A stretch of 64,000 nt of DNA from Klebsiella oxytoca (GTDB lineage Bacteria; Pseudomonadota; Gammaproteobacteria; Enterobacterales; Enterobacteriaceae): NCBI RefSeq assembly GCF_009707385.1, contig NZ_CP046115.1, positions 3,968,001 through 4,032,000 of the forward strand. Reading direction: 5' to 3'. How positions within the stretch are numbered: the first letter of the stretch is position 1; each line of letters begins with the position of its first letter. This document shows positions 47,161-58,898 of the stretch, piece after piece. The notes beneath the pieces are model-generated. The model was not told the origin of the DNA, made no database searches, and saw only the letters and a list, made by a program, of their open reading frames with translations. The position numbers were made by a program, and so were the translations under genes.

Positions 47161-48438
47161 ATGATGACAGTGATTGAACCACCACCGGTACTTTCCAGTC
47201 CACAGCGCCGTAGTCAGGTGCTCCTGATGTTTTATCTGCCCGGGCAGTCCGTCACGCCCGAATGGCTGGGTAGCCTCACTCAGGTAGATGAGGATACCGC
47301 CAGGCAGGACATCGCGGAGACGGGACGCGAAATTCAGCGTTATCACCGCCTGACCCTAGCTTCACAAGCGGACGGCAGCTATCGGATGGAAGGCGCCACG
47401 CTCGATCAACGTTTGTGCCTGCTGCACGGCCTGCGCCGGGGGCTACGCTTATGCCCGCATTTTATCAGCCACCATTTTACCCCGGCATTAAAAACGCAGC
47501 TTAAACAGCAGGGTATCGCACGTACGCTGTATGACGACACGAATCTTCAGGCTCTGGTGAATCGCTGCGCGCGAACGCTGAACCGACAGTTTGACTGCCG
47601 CGACGTACATTTTCTCCGTCTTTATTTACAGTATTGTTTGCTGCAGCACCACCTCGGCCAGAGTCCTTCTTTTACCCATGAGCAGCAGCGTTGGGCGCAG
47701 GCCGCCGCCGAGTTTACCCTCGCGGAAGAGATTGTCCGTCACTGGCAGCGTCGGGTGGCAGCGACGCCCCATGCCGGAGAACAGCTGTTTCTGGCCCTGC
47801 TGTTTATGCTGCTAAAAACCCCCGATCCTATCCGTGATGGGCACCAGCACGACCGGCGCCTGCATCTGGCCATCGCCAGATTGATTCACCGCTTCCAGGA
47901 TCTGGCAGGCCGGCCGTTTAGCGATGAGCAGGGGCTGAGCGATCAGCTCTATATTCATCTCTCGCAGGCGTTACACCGCAGCGTCTTCGCCATCGGTATT
48001 GATAACGCGCTGCCGGAAGAGATTAGCCGTCTTTATCCCCGATTGATGCGAACGACTCAGGCAGCCTTAGAGGATTTTGAAGCCAGCTGGCAAATACGTT
48101 TTAGTCAGGAAGAAGTGGGGTTAATCGCGGTAATTTTCGGCGCATGGCTAATGCAAAAAAGCGATCTGCAGGAGAAACAGGTTGTTTTGCTTACCGATGA
48201 TAACCCGGATCTTGAGCAAGCGCTGGAGCAGCAGCTGCGCGAATTAACCCTGCTGCCGCTTAACATTAAGTATTTGAGCGTGAGTAAGTTTCAGAAAGAA
48301 GGCGCGCCGAAGGAAGTCACGCTTATCGTCACTCCCTATACTACGGCGCTGCCGCTGTTTTCACCGCCGCTGTTTCATGCTGAAGAGGCGTTCAGCGAGC
48401 ACCAGCGGCAGCAGATTTGCAAAATGCTGGAGACTTAA
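47161..48438 (+). CDS. csiE: Stationary-phase inducible protein CsiE
   Basis: CsiE is a stationary-phase/carbon-starvation induced protein of unknown function in E. coli. The 425 residues are within one of E. coli (426). It has an N-terminal helix-turn-helix-like region (LGSLTQVDEDTARQDIAETG) and PRD-like helical domains with conserved histidines (LFLALLFMLLKTP..., YIHLSQALHRSVFAIG), resembling antiterminator/activator PRD proteins. It diverges from the ZevA-like gene and converges on hcaT; the two stops share TTAA. Confidence 0.93.
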   Translation: MMTVIEPPPVLSSPQRRSQVLLMFYLPGQSVTPEWLGSLTQVDEDTARQDIAETGREIQRYHRLTLASQADGSYRMEGATLDQRLCLLHGLRRGLRLCPHFISHHFTPALKTQLKQQGIARTLYDDTNLQALVNRCARTLNRQFDCRDVHFLRLYLQYCLLQHHLGQSPSFTHEQQRWAQAAAEFTLAEEIVRHWQRRVAATPHAGEQLFLALLFMLLKTPDPIRDGHQHDRRLHLAIARLIHRFQDLAGRPFSDEQGLSDQLYIHLSQALHRSVFAIGIDNALPEEISRLYPRLMRTTQAALEDFEASWQIRFSQEEVGLIAVIFGAWLMQKSDLQEKQVVLLTDDNPDLEQALEQQLRELTLLPLNIKYLSVSKFQKEGAPKEVTLIVTPYTTALPLFSPPLFHAEEAFSEHQRQQICKMLET

Positions 48439-49568
48439 GACACCGCTTTTGGCCGCAGCACCAGCGCCGGTAAAGCCACCACAGCCATCACCCAGAAAAC
48501 GCCCTGGTGCAGGTGCTGATAGAGGAAACCGGCAAAAACCGTCATCACCGCAATACTGCCGCCCATCGCGACCGCCGAGTAGACCGCCTGCAGGCGGATC
48601 ACTTCGCTGCCCTGACGGGCGGCGATATAGCGCATCGCCGCCAGATGACAGACCGTAAAGGTGCCACAATGGAGAATCTGGGCGACGATAAGCCCCGGTA
48701 GCGCCGTGGTCCAGCCCATCAGCGTCCAGCGCACCACCCCGCACGCTGCGGAAAGCAGCAGCAGATCGCGAGCGCTGAATCGACGGAAGACTTTTTTGCT
48801 CAGCGCGAAAATCACCACTTCAGCTACCACGCCCAGCGACCACAAATAGCCGACGGCGGAGGCGGAATAGCCCGCTTCCTGCCAGTAAATAGCGCTGAAT
48901 CCGTAGTAGGCGGCGTGCGCCCCCTGCAGCAAACAGACGCAGGCGAGAAAGCGCCAGCTCTGGCGCACCATCGTAAGCCAGGCCGCCATGCCAGCCGCTT
49001 CCTGGTGGCGCGATTCACCCTGCGGCTGCACCGAGGGCTTTAACAACATGCCTATCAGCATTGACGCTATGCCGATGCTGAGCATCACCAGAATCATCCG
49101 GTAGTCATACAGGCTAACCAGCTTACCGGTGAGCGCGGAACCTATCACAAAAGCAATCGACCCCCACAGACGCACGCGCCCGTAATCCATCGTTATCTGC
49201 TTTTGCCAGGTATTCGCCAGCGCGTCGGTCAGCGGCACCAGCGGCGAGAAAAAGAGGTTAAAGCCGACGATAATCACCATTAACCAGGCAACATGGTTAC
49301 CCGCCCAAAAAGCGAGGGCAAAGAGCAGCGTCAGCAGAGCCAGAATACGCAGCGAAGAGATAAGCCGGGAGGGGTCGCTGACCCGTGGGGCAATCAGCAG
49401 GCTACCAAGAAAACGCGACACCAGGCCGGCGCCGAGCAGCATGCCTATCGTTTCCGGCGTCAGGCCAAGTCCGGAAAGCCACACGCTCCAGAAAGGCAGG
49501 AAGATACCGTAGCAAAAAAAGTAGGTGAAATAACTAAGCGCCAGCCAGCGCGTGGAGTGCAAGACCAT
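48435..49568 (-). CDS. hcaT: 3-phenylpropionate transporter HcaT (MFS)
   Basis: HcaT is the predicted major facilitator importing 3-phenylpropionate. The ATG at 49568 has a strong GGGAGGAAATC leader and gives 377 residues (MVLHSTRWLALSYFTYF), close to E. coli (379). Twelve spans are expected; WLSGLGLTPETIGMLLGAG and the A-like motif around VSDPSRLISSLR are visible. The frame stays open 74 codons upstream, but that part lacks homology. It is transcribed leftward, toward csiE. Confidence 0.95.
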   Translation of the reverse strand: MVLHSTRWLALSYFTYFFCYGIFLPFWSVWLSGLGLTPETIGMLLGAGLVSRFLGSLLIAPRVSDPSRLISSLRILALLTLLFALAFWAGNHVAWLMVIIVGFNLFFSPLVPLTDALANTWQKQITMDYGRVRLWGSIAFVIGSALTGKLVSLYDYRMILVMLSIGIASMLIGMLLKPSVQPQGESRHQEAAGMAAWLTMVRQSWRFLACVCLLQGAHAAYYGFSAIYWQEAGYSASAVGYLWSLGVVAEVVIFALSKKVFRRFSARDLLLLSAACGVVRWTLMGWTTALPGLIVAQILHCGTFTVCHLAAMRYIAARQGSEVIRLQAVYSAVAMGGSIAVMTVFAGFLYQHLHQGVFWVMAVVALPALVLRPKAVS

Positions 49569-49847
49569 GATTTCCTCCCGAATGGTGGCGACAGTCTGGC
49601 GATAAACCCCGGCAGGCGCAAGTGATGCGAAGTGGCTAAAAAGGCCTTTTTCCGTCTGATAGCGCAGGTGACGCGCCGCGGTTCTGGCGCCGGGCGTGGG
49701 AGTGTAAAGGCTGGTAGACCAGACATTCTGCCAGGCATAACCCTGAAGGTTTGCGTTAAAAGCGTGAAGCTCATCACAAGATACGACCATTGCCCACGGC
49801 AGCGCGGACGGGCATCCCCCAGCGGGCGGCCCGGCAAATGCAGGAGA

Positions 49848-50735
49848 TTATCCCACGGCCGCGGCATGCTCTCTGGCGGTCTCGATAAAATCGGCCAGCG
49901 CCGCTTTGATGGTCCCTTTCTTCCACGCTATCAGCAGCGCAATGGTGGGCGCGTTGCCGGCGATAGGACGAAAAACCACCTGACCAGTATTAAAATGATT
50001 CATATAGCCGGGTATCAAAGTCACCCCGAGCCCCATGCCCACCAGATTCATGGTCACCAGAATATTGGTCGCCACCTGGACAATGCGCGGCTGGCTATTT
50101 TGCTGTTCTAACCACGCCTGGACGATCGGCGCCAGCGCGCCGGAGTACGCCGGATCGGTGCTGACAAAATCGACGCCATCCAGCTGGCTGGCGCTCACCT
50201 TCTCCGCTTTCGCCAAAGGATGATCTACCGGCAACACCACCACCAGCGGTTCATGGAGCAGTTCAAGGTAGTCAATTTCCGGGCTGTATATCGGGTGGCG
50301 CATCAGTCCAATATCCAGTTCGCCGCTGCGAATTTTATCTTCCTGCTCGGTGGTGATAAGACTGACCAGCTCAACCCGGGTATCCGGTTGTTTACGGCGA
50401 AACAAGGGCAGAACATCAGGCAGCAAATTCACCTCGGCAGAGGGAACAAAACCAATCGCCAGGTGATTGTCGTGCTGGTCGATTTTACGCGCACGCATTT
50501 TGGCATTCTCTGCCTGTTCAAGGATCGCCTTCGCATCCTGCAGAAAACACTCTCCCGCCGCCGTCAGCATCACCTTGCGTTTGTCACGCTCAAGCAGCAA
50601 CACGCCAACGCACTGTTCAAGATCGCGGATTTGGCTGCTCAGCGAAGGCTGTGAGGTATGCAGTTTTTCCGCCGCGCGGGTGAAGTTTAGTTCCTGCGCC
50701 ACCGCCACGAAGTAGCGCAGGTGCCTCAATTCCAT
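49848..50735 (-). CDS. hcaR: LysR-type activator HcaR
   Basis: HcaR activates hcaEFCBD in response to phenylpropionate or cinnamate. The ATG at 50735 (MELRHLRYFVAVAQELNFTRAAEKLH) gives 295 residues, with GGAGG just upstream. The LysR winged helix covers residues 1-60 and the effector-binding domain about 90-290. It diverges from hcaE across 135 bases. The 279 bases between hcaR and hcaT hold no gene I can support. Confidence 0.97.
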   Translation of the reverse strand: MELRHLRYFVAVAQELNFTRAAEKLHTSQPSLSSQIRDLEQCVGVLLLERDKRKVMLTAAGECFLQDAKAILEQAENAKMRARKIDQHDNHLAIGFVPSAEVNLLPDVLPLFRRKQPDTRVELVSLITTEQEDKIRSGELDIGLMRHPIYSPEIDYLELLHEPLVVVLPVDHPLAKAEKVSASQLDGVDFVSTDPAYSGALAPIVQAWLEQQNSQPRIVQVATNILVTMNLVGMGLGVTLIPGYMNHFNTGQVVFRPIAGNAPTIALLIAWKKGTIKAALADFIETAREHAAAVG

Positions 50736-52746
<2,011 letters not shown>

Positions 52747-52747
<1 letters not shown>

Positions 52748-53064
52748 TGAATCGTATATTCGCCTGCTCCACCACGGAGCTACCGGAGGGAGAAGCCCTC
52801 CGCCTGGACACCTCTCCCGTCATTGCCCTGTTCCATATTGGCGGGGCGTTTTATGCCCTTAACGATCGCTGCAGCCATGGCAACGCGTCGATGTCCGAAG
52901 GCTATCTGGAAGACGACGCGACGGTGGAGTGTCCGCTGCATGCCGCCAGTTTCTGCCTGAAAACCGGTAAAGCGCTATGCCTGCCCGCCACCGACCCGCT
53001 AACCACCTATGCAGTGCACGTGGAAGGCGGCGATGTGTTTATCGATATACCTGAGGAGGCCTGA
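52747..53064 (+). CDS. hcaC: 3-phenylpropionate dioxygenase ferredoxin subunit
   Basis: HcaC is the Rieske-type ferredoxin that carries electrons from HcaD to HcaEF. The ATG at 52747 gives 105 residues. The [2Fe-2S] ligands are Cys42, His44 (DRCSHGNAS), Cys62 and His65 (ECPLHAASF). Start and stop overlap their neighbours by one base each, so translation is tightly coupled. Confidence 0.98.
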
Positions 53065-53876
53065 TGAGCGATTTACGTGATAACGTCGTGTTGATTACCG
53101 GCGGCGGCTCCGGCCTGGGCCTGGCGCTGATCGAACGCTTTATTGACGAAGGGGCGAAGGTCGCGACCCTCGAACTGTCGAACGCAAAAGTCACCAGCCT
53201 GCGCCAGCGCTTTGGTGAGCAGGTGCTGGCAGTGGAAGGCAACGTGACCCGCTACGCCGATTATCAGAAGGCCGTGGATCGGCTCCTCACAACCTTTGGC
53301 AGACTGGACTGTTTTATCGGCAACGCCGGCATCTGGGATCATAACGCCTCCCTGATGGATACCCCGGCCGGGGCGCTGGAGAGCGGCTTCCATGAGCTGT
53401 TCAACGTCAACGTACTGGGCTATCTGCTCGGCGCTAAGGCCTGCGCCCCGGCATTAATCGCCAGCGAAGGCAGCATTATTCTGACTCTCTCTAACGCGGC
53501 CTGGTATCCGGGCGGCGGCGGCCCGCTCTACACCGCCAGCAAACATGCGGCGACCGGCTTAATACGCCAGCTGGCCTACGAGCTGGCGCCGAAGGTGCGG
53601 GTCAACGGCGTCGGCCCCTGCGGTATGGCGACCGATCTGCGCGGCCCGCAGGCGCTGGGGCAAAGCGACACCGCGATAATGCAGTCCCTGACGGCGGAGA
53701 AGATCGCCGCCATTCTGCCGCTGCAGTTTTTCCCGGAACCGGCCGATTTCACCGGCCCGTACGTCATGCTGGCCTCCCGACGCAACAATCGGACGCTGAG
53801 TGGGGTCATGATCAACGCTGATGGTGGTCTGGGGATCCGCGGGATCCGCCATGTGGCCGCCGGGCTGGACCTTTAA
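53064..53876 (+). CDS. hcaB: cis-2,3-dihydro-2,3-diol dehydrogenase HcaB
   Basis: HcaB is a short-chain dehydrogenase that oxidises the dihydrodiols made by HcaEFCD to 2,3-dihydroxyphenylpropionate or -cinnamate with NAD+. The 270 residues show the cofactor loop TGGGSGLG (about 12-19), NNAG-equivalent GNAGIWD, and the catalytic Ser143, Tyr156 and Lys160 (YTASK). The products would normally feed the mhp pathway, which is not in this window. Confidence 0.97.
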   Translation: MSDLRDNVVLITGGGSGLGLALIERFIDEGAKVATLELSNAKVTSLRQRFGEQVLAVEGNVTRYADYQKAVDRLLTTFGRLDCFIGNAGIWDHNASLMDTPAGALESGFHELFNVNVLGYLLGAKACAPALIASEGSIILTLSNAAWYPGGGGPLYTASKHAATGLIRQLAYELAPKVRVNGVGPCGMATDLRGPQALGQSDTAIMQSLTAEKIAAILPLQFFPEPADFTGPYVMLASRRNNRTLSGVMINADGGLGIRGIRHVAAGLDL

Positions 53877-53885
53877 GGAGTCATG

Positions 53886-55088
53886 ATGAGCGAACCGATG
53901 ATTGCCATTATTGGCGGCGGACAAGCCGGAGCGATGGCCGCAGCCGCCCTTCGCCAGCAGGGTTACCATGGCTCCTTGCACCTGTTTTCTGATGAATCCT
54001 GTTTACCGTATGAGCGTCCGCCGCTGTCGAAAGCGATGCTGCTGGACGCAACTCCTCAGCTACAGCCGGTGCTACCTGCCAGCTGGTGGCAGGACAACCA
54101 CGTCGAGTTACATCTCGGTGTGGCGCTGCGTGATATCGATCGCCAGGCGCAGAGCCTGACGCTGGCGGACAATCGCATCTTTCACTGGACGCAGCTGCTA
54201 CTGGCGACCGGCGCCGCCGCCAGGCCACTGCCGCTGCTCGACGCGCTTGGGGAACGCTGCCTGACCCTGCGTCACGCCGGTGACGCTATGCGGCTGCGCG
54301 CGGCGCTGCAGCCCGGGAGCGCTGTGGTCATCGTCGGCGCAGGCACCATCGGCCTTGAGCTGGCCGCCAGCGCTATTCAGCGCGGCTGTCGCGTCACGGT
54401 GGTGGAGCAGGCGCCGACGGTAATGGGTCGCAACGCCCCATGGCCGGTCCGCGACTACCTGCTGGCCCGCCATCGCCAGGCCGGAGTAAGGGTGCTGCTG
54501 AACAGCGTCATTGAACAGGCGGAACCGGGAACGCCTCTCACCCTGACCTTACAGAGCGGAGAAACCCTGCACGCCGATACGGTGGTGTATGGCATTGGTA
54601 TCGTGGCTAACGATACCCTCGCCCGCCGCGCCGGGCTGGAAACCGCCAACGGTATCGTCGTGGATGCCGATTGCAGAACCTCAGACCCGGCTATTTTCGC
54701 CGCCGGCGATGTGACGCTGACGCGGCAGACGGACGGTTCGCTGGCGCGCGTCGAGAGCTGGGAAAACGCCAATGTTCAGGCTCAGATTGCCGCCGCGGCC
54801 ATGCTTGGCAGGCCACGGCCTGCCGGGGCTCCGGGATGGTTCTGGACCGATCAGTACCTGGATAACCTGCAGTTTATTGGCGATATGCACGGTGAAAAGT
54901 GGTGGTGTCGGGGAACGCCAGCCGATCGCAAAGCGATCTGGTTTCAGCTGCGCGATGGCGCGTTAACCGGTGCGGTTGCCCTCAATCACGGCCGCGAGAT
55001 CCGCACGCTACGTAAGCTTATCCAGAGTGGTCAACTGGTGAGCGCCGAGGCGCTGTGCAATGAAGCAATACCCTTAAAAACGCGGTAA
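53886..55088 (+). CDS. hcaD: 3-phenylpropionate dioxygenase ferredoxin reductase HcaD
   Basis: HcaD is the FAD/NADH reductase that reduces HcaC. Two ATGs adjoin (53883 and 53886); I use 53886 because AAGGAG then has a spacing of five bases and the length becomes 400, as in E. coli. Seen: FAD loop [16 protein letters not shown] loop [13 protein letters not shown] (about 145-158) and the second FAD motif [16 protein letters not shown]. It ends the hca operon; yphA follows. Confidence 0.97.
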   Translation: MSEPMIAIIGGGQAGAMAAAALRQQGYHGSLHLFSDESCLPYERPPLSKAMLLDATPQLQPVLPASWWQDNHVELHLGVALRDIDRQAQSLTLADNRIFHWTQLLLATGAAARPLPLLDALGERCLTLRHAGDAMRLRAALQPGSAVVIVGAGTIGLELAASAIQRGCRVTVVEQAPTVMGRNAPWPVRDYLLARHRQAGVRVLLNSVIEQAEPGTPLTLTLQSGETLHADTVVYGIGIVANDTLARRAGLETANGIVVDADCRTSDPAIFAAGDVTLTRQTDGSLARVESWENANVQAQIAAAAMLGRPRPAGAPGWFWTDQYLDNLQFIGDMHGEKWWCRGTPADRKAIWFQLRDGALTGAVALNHGREIRTLRKLIQSGQLVSAEALCNEAIPLKTR

Positions 55089-55190
55089 TCCTGCTACTCA
55101 GCGGGCCGGAGGATGATGCTAGAACTAACGTGGCGGGAAGCAAAATTGTGTATTACGTTTAAATCACACGTCTCTCATAACGAGCTGATC

Positions 55191-55613
55191 ATGAACACAC
55201 TACGCTATTTTGATTTTGGTTCCTCCCGCGCCCTGCTGCTATTGATTGCACGTATCGCAGTCGTGGTGCTGTTTATACTTTTTGGCTATCCCAAACTGCT
55301 CGGCTTTAGCGGTACGGTGCAGTATATGGCCTCCTCCGGTGCGCCAATGCCAACGCTGGCGGCCGTTATTGCCGTCATTATGGAAGTTCCTGCGGCGATA
55401 CTGATTGTGCTGGGCTTTTTTACCCGCCCGCTGGCGGTGATCTTTATTTTCTATACCCTGGGTACGGCGGTGATTGGCCATCACTACTGGGATATGACCG
55501 GCGATGCGGTATTGCCGAATATGATTAACTTCTGGAAAAACGTCAGCATCGCCGGCGCCTTCCTGCTGCTGGCGATAACCGGACCGGGCGCCATCTCGCT
55601 AGACCGTCGGTAA
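55191..55613 (+). CDS. yphA: DoxX-family inner-membrane protein YphA
   Basis: YphA is a small membrane protein of the DoxX family with unknown function. The ATG at 55191 gives 140 residues ([10 protein letters not shown]), the E. coli length; the frame stays open to 55113 without homology. Four spans are expected, with conserved [10 protein letters not shown] and [16 protein letters not shown]. It follows hcaD by 102 bases and is the last gene before convergent glyA; the yphB-H genes found beyond yphA in E. coli are absent here. Confidence 0.93.
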   Translation: MNTLRYFDFGSSRALLLLIARIAVVVLFILFGYPKLLGFSGTVQYMASSGAPMPTLAAVIAVIMEVPAAILIVLGFFTRPLAVIFIFYTLGTAVIGHHYWDMTGDAVLPNMINFWKNVSIAGAFLLLAITGPGAISLDRR

Positions 55614-55624
55614 TCCGCAGAGAC

Positions 55625-55653
55625 AAAAAAAGGCCGCAATCGCGGCCTTTTTT
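55625..55653. terminator. Bidirectional terminator between yphA and glyA
   Basis: A perfect stem with A/T flanks (AGGCCGC/GCGGCCT within a run of A on the left and T on the right, 55625-55653) separates two convergent genes and can stop transcription both ways. Confidence 0.92.
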
Positions 55654-55670
55654 ATCTTAGTGAGGCAATA

Positions 55671-56924
55671 TTACGCGTAAACCGGGAAGCGCGCGCAGAT
55701 ATCCAGCACTTTACCCTTCACGCGCTCAATGACCGCTTCGTCATTGATGTTGTCCAGCACGTCGCACATCCAGCCGGCCAGCTCTTTCACTTCCGCTTCT
55801 TTAAAGCCGCGGCGGGTTACTGCCGGAGAACCGATACGGATACCGGAAGTCACAAACGGGCTCTTCGGATCGTTCGGTACGCTGTTTTTGTTGACGGTGA
55901 TGTTGGCACGGCCCAGAGCGGCGTCCGCTTCTTTACCGGTCAGGTTTTTATCCACCAGATCCAGCAGGAACAGGTGGTTCTCAGTGCCGCCGGAAACCAC
56001 TTTATAACCGCGGTTCAGGAACACTTCGACCATCGCTTTGGCGTTTTTCGCAACCTGCTGCTGGTAAACCTTGAACTCTGGCTCCATCGCTTCTTTCAGC
56101 GCCACCGCTTTTGCCGCGATAACGTGCATCAGCGGGCCGCCCTGCGCGCTCGGGAATACGGCAGAGTTCAGTTTCTTGTACAGCTCTTCGCTACCGCCTT
56201 TCGCCAGGATCAGGCCGCCGCGCGGGCCCGCCAGGGTCTTATGGGTAGTGGTAGTCACAACGTGAGCATGCGGAACCGGGTTCGGGTACACGCCAGCGGC
56301 AATCAGGCCAGCAACGTGGGCCATGTCGACGAACAGGTATGCGCCAATGCTGTCAGCGATTTCACGCATTTTTGCCCAGTCAACAATACCGGAGTAGGCA
56401 GAGAAACCACCGATGATCATTTTCGGTTTATGTTCCTGAGCCTGCTTCGCCATGTCTTCGTAGTCAATTTTACCGGACTCATCAATACCGTAAGGAATGA
56501 TGTTGTACAGTTTGCCTGAGAAGTTAACCGGAGAGCCGTGAGTCAGGTGGCCGCCCTGCGCCAGGTTCATACCCAGTACGGTATCGCCCGGTTGCAGCAG
56601 AGCGGTATAGACCGCGAAGTTAGCCTGGGAGCCGGAGTGCGGCTGCACGTTCGCGTAGTCAGCGCCAAACAGCTCTTTCGCGCGATCAATAGCCAGCTGC
56701 TCTACGATATCGACGTATTCACAGCCGCCGTAGTAACGCTTGCCCGGATATCCTTCAGCATATTTGTTGGTCAGCTGAGAGCCCTGCGCCTGCATTACGC
56801 GCGGGCTGGTGTAGTTTTCGGAGGCGATCAGTTCGATGTGCTCTTCCTGACGTACTTTTTCTTGCTCCATAGCCTGCCATAGTTCGGCATCATAATCGGC
56901 AATGTTCATTTCACGCTTTAACAT
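55671..56924 (-). CDS. glyA: Serine hydroxymethyltransferase
   Basis: GlyA interconverts serine and glycine with tetrahydrofolate, the main source of one-carbon units. The ATG at 56924 gives 417 residues ([16 protein letters not shown]), the E. coli length. The PLP lysine lies in [16 protein letters not shown] (about 229). All folate- and PLP-contact blocks look intact. A TATACT -10 box is visible on the minus strand at 57000-56995, and a PurR-like box lies upstream. Confidence 0.99.
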   Translation of the reverse strand: MLKREMNIADYDAELWQAMEQEKVRQEEHIELIASENYTSPRVMQAQGSQLTNKYAEGYPGKRYYGGCEYVDIVEQLAIDRAKELFGADYANVQPHSGSQANFAVYTALLQPGDTVLGMNLAQGGHLTHGSPVNFSGKLYNIIPYGIDESGKIDYEDMAKQAQEHKPKMIIGGFSAYSGIVDWAKMREIADSIGAYLFVDMAHVAGLIAAGVYPNPVPHAHVVTTTTHKTLAGPRGGLILAKGGSEELYKKLNSAVFPSAQGGPLMHVIAAKAVALKEAMEPEFKVYQQQVAKNAKAMVEVFLNRGYKVVSGGTENHLFLLDLVDKNLTGKEADAALGRANITVNKNSVPNDPKSPFVTSGIRIGSPAVTRRGFKEAEVKELAGWMCDVLDNINDEAVIERVKGKVLDICARFPVYA

Positions 56925-57041
56925 CCGCATCTCCTGACTCAGCTAACAATAGAATTTCGGCCTTAAAAGGCGGTCCATTTGGACAACGGCCCACAGTATA
57001 ACTGAATCATTCTGTGATAACAGGTCTTGACAAAGGAAATT

Positions 57042-57057
57042 ACGCAAACGATTGGCT
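57042..57057. promoter_or_regulatory. PurR-like operator upstream of glyA
   Basis: ACGCAAACGATTGGCT matches the PurR consensus ACGCAAACGTTTNC closely and lies about 42 bases upstream of the glyA -10 box. This fits the known purine-repressor control of glyA in E. coli. Confidence 0.8.
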
Positions 57058-57199
57058 CCGCATTACACAAGGCTTTGAGCAATAAAGCACCTTCGATTAC
57101 CAGCGGATTTCTTTTCAGGTTTGTGATGCAAAAAATTCATCTTGTAACCACCACAAGCGAAGTATTAAAGAACCATTTACAAAGCAGGGTTATTTTTAT

Positions 57200-57220
57200 A
57201 AGATGCATTTAAAATACATC
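57200..57220. promoter_or_regulatory. NsrR-binding site at the hmp promoter
   Basis: The 21-base dyad has arms AAGATGCATTT and AAATACATC (57200-57220), which match the NsrR consensus of 11-1-11 type and the known E. coli hmp site. It ends 27 bases before the hmp start, so it implies derepression of hmp by nitric oxide. Confidence 0.9.
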
Positions 57221-57247
57221 ATTAAGATAACATACAAGGAAGCCGCC

Positions 57248-58438
57248 ATGCTCGACGCGCAAACCATCACTACGGTGAAAGCCACCATTCCCCTGCTGGT
57301 TGAAACGGGCCCGAAACTGACCGCCCATTTTTACGACCGCATGTTTGCTCATAATCCGGAACTCAAAGAAATCTTTAATATGAGCAACCAGCGCAATGGC
57401 GATCAGCGGGAGGCGCTGTTCAACGCTATTGCCGCCTACGCCAGTAACCTGGAGAACCTGCCTACCCTGCTGCCGGCAGTTGAAAAAATCGCCCAGAAAC
57501 ACACCAGCTTCCAGATCCAGCCGGAACAGTACAACATTGTCGGTACCCACCTGTTGGCGACTCTGGACGAGTTGTTCAGTCCGGGCCAGGAAGTGCTGGA
57601 TGCCTGGGGAAAGGCCTATGGCGTGCTGGCTGACGTCTTTATTAAACGTGAAGCGCAAATCTACAGCGAAAGCGCCAGCAAAACCGGCGGCTGGGAAGGT
57701 ACCCGTGCGTTCCGCATCGTCAGGAAAACGCCGCGCAGTGCGCTCATTACCAGCTTCGAGTTTGAACCGGTAGACGGCGGCGCGGTAGCTGACTATCACC
57801 CGGGTCAATATCTCGCCGTCTGGCTGAAGCCGGAAGGTTTTCCGCATCAGGAAATTCGCCAGTACTCTCTGACCCGTAAGCCCGATGGCAAAGGCTATCG
57901 TATCGCGGTTAAGCGTGAAAACGGCGGTCAGGTCTCAAACTGGCTGCATCATTCAGCGAAAGAAGGCGACGTTATTTATCTGGCCGCACCGGCAGGCGAT
58001 TTCTTCCTCAACGTCGAACCACAAACGCCGGTCACGCTGCTTTCCGGCGGCGTCGGCCAGACGCCGATGCTGGCGATGCTGGATGTACTGGCAAAAGCGC
58101 AGCATCCGGCGCAGGTAAACTGGTTCCATGCGGCAGAAAACGGCGACGTACACGCCTTCGCAGATGAAGTTAAGGCGCTGGGTGAAGCCCTGCCGAAATT
58201 TACTTCTCACGTCTGGTACCGCAGCCCGAGCGAAGCGGACCGTGAATCCGGCGCGTTTAACAGCGAAGGTTTGCTGGATTTATCGGCCCTGGCCGACCAG
58301 ATTCGCGACCCGCAGATGCAGTTCTATCTGTGTGGCCCGGTGGCGTTTATGCAGTTTGCCGCGAAGCAGCTGGTAGAGCTGGGAGTGAACAGCGAGAACA
58401 TTCATTACGAGTGCTTCGGCCCGCATAAGGTGCTGTAA
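57248..58438 (+). CDS. hmp: Flavohaemoprotein (nitric oxide dioxygenase)
   Basis: Hmp converts NO and O2 to nitrate with NAD(P)H. The ATG at 57248 gives 396 residues, the E. coli length, with AAGGAAGCC upstream; the earlier ATG at 57203 lies inside the NsrR site. The globin domain shows Tyr29, Gln53 and the haem ligand His85. The reductase domain shows the FAD motif RQYSLTRKP and the NAD motif GGVGQTPML. The C-terminus is [11 protein letters not shown]. Confidence 0.99.
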   Translation: MLDAQTITTVKATIPLLVETGPKLTAHFYDRMFAHNPELKEIFNMSNQRNGDQREALFNAIAAYASNLENLPTLLPAVEKIAQKHTSFQIQPEQYNIVGTHLLATLDELFSPGQEVLDAWGKAYGVLADVFIKREAQIYSESASKTGGWEGTRAFRIVRKTPRSALITSFEFEPVDGGAVADYHPGQYLAVWLKPEGFPHQEIRQYSLTRKPDGKGYRIAVKRENGGQVSNWLHHSAKEGDVIYLAAPAGDFFLNVEPQTPVTLLSGGVGQTPMLAMLDVLAKAQHPAQVNWFHAAENGDVHAFADEVKALGEALPKFTSHVWYRSPSEADRESGAFNSEGLLDLSALADQIRDPQMQFYLCGPVAFMQFAAKQLVELGVNSENIHYECFGPHKVL

Positions 58439-58455
58439 CCGAAGAGACGGATGCA

Positions 58456-58481
58456 GGCGGCCCGAAAGTTGCCGGGCCGCC
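58456..58481. terminator. Hairpin between convergent hmp and glnB
   Basis: The stem GGCGGCCCG/CGGGCCGCC (58456-58481) lies in the 56-base gap between the two stops. It is GC-rich but lacks a T-run on either side, so it may act as a Rho-independent-like barrier or mRNA stabiliser. Confidence 0.55.
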
Positions 58482-58494
58482 ATCCATTTGCAGC

Positions 58495-58845
<351 letters not shown>

Positions 58846-58898
58846 TTAGTCGCGTAACCGGTTGCTAACCGTATCATAACTTGCGTGATGATGCCGAG

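Larger units (their letters stand above)
56925..57247. other. glyA-hmp divergent intergenic region (323 bases)
   Basis: No protein gene is supported. The left half holds the glyA promoter (-10 TATACT) and the PurR-like box. The right half is AT-rich and ends with the NsrR site and hmp leader. The known E. coli MetR control of glyA would also map here; GAATGATTC at about 57004-57012 is a possible half of such a site, not a firm call. Confidence 0.6.

Noticed and set aside
49569..49790. A 74-codon N-terminal extension of hcaT
   Set aside because: The conserved MFS protein starts at 49568 with a strong GGGAGGAAATC site; the extension has no homology and lies in the hcaR-hcaT gap.
55671..56924. 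GlyA reads [11 protein letters not shown] where I recall E. coli having NLAHGGHLTHG
   Set aside because: It is one conservative change in an otherwise intact enzyme, and I believe it is ordinary in Klebsiella-like species.
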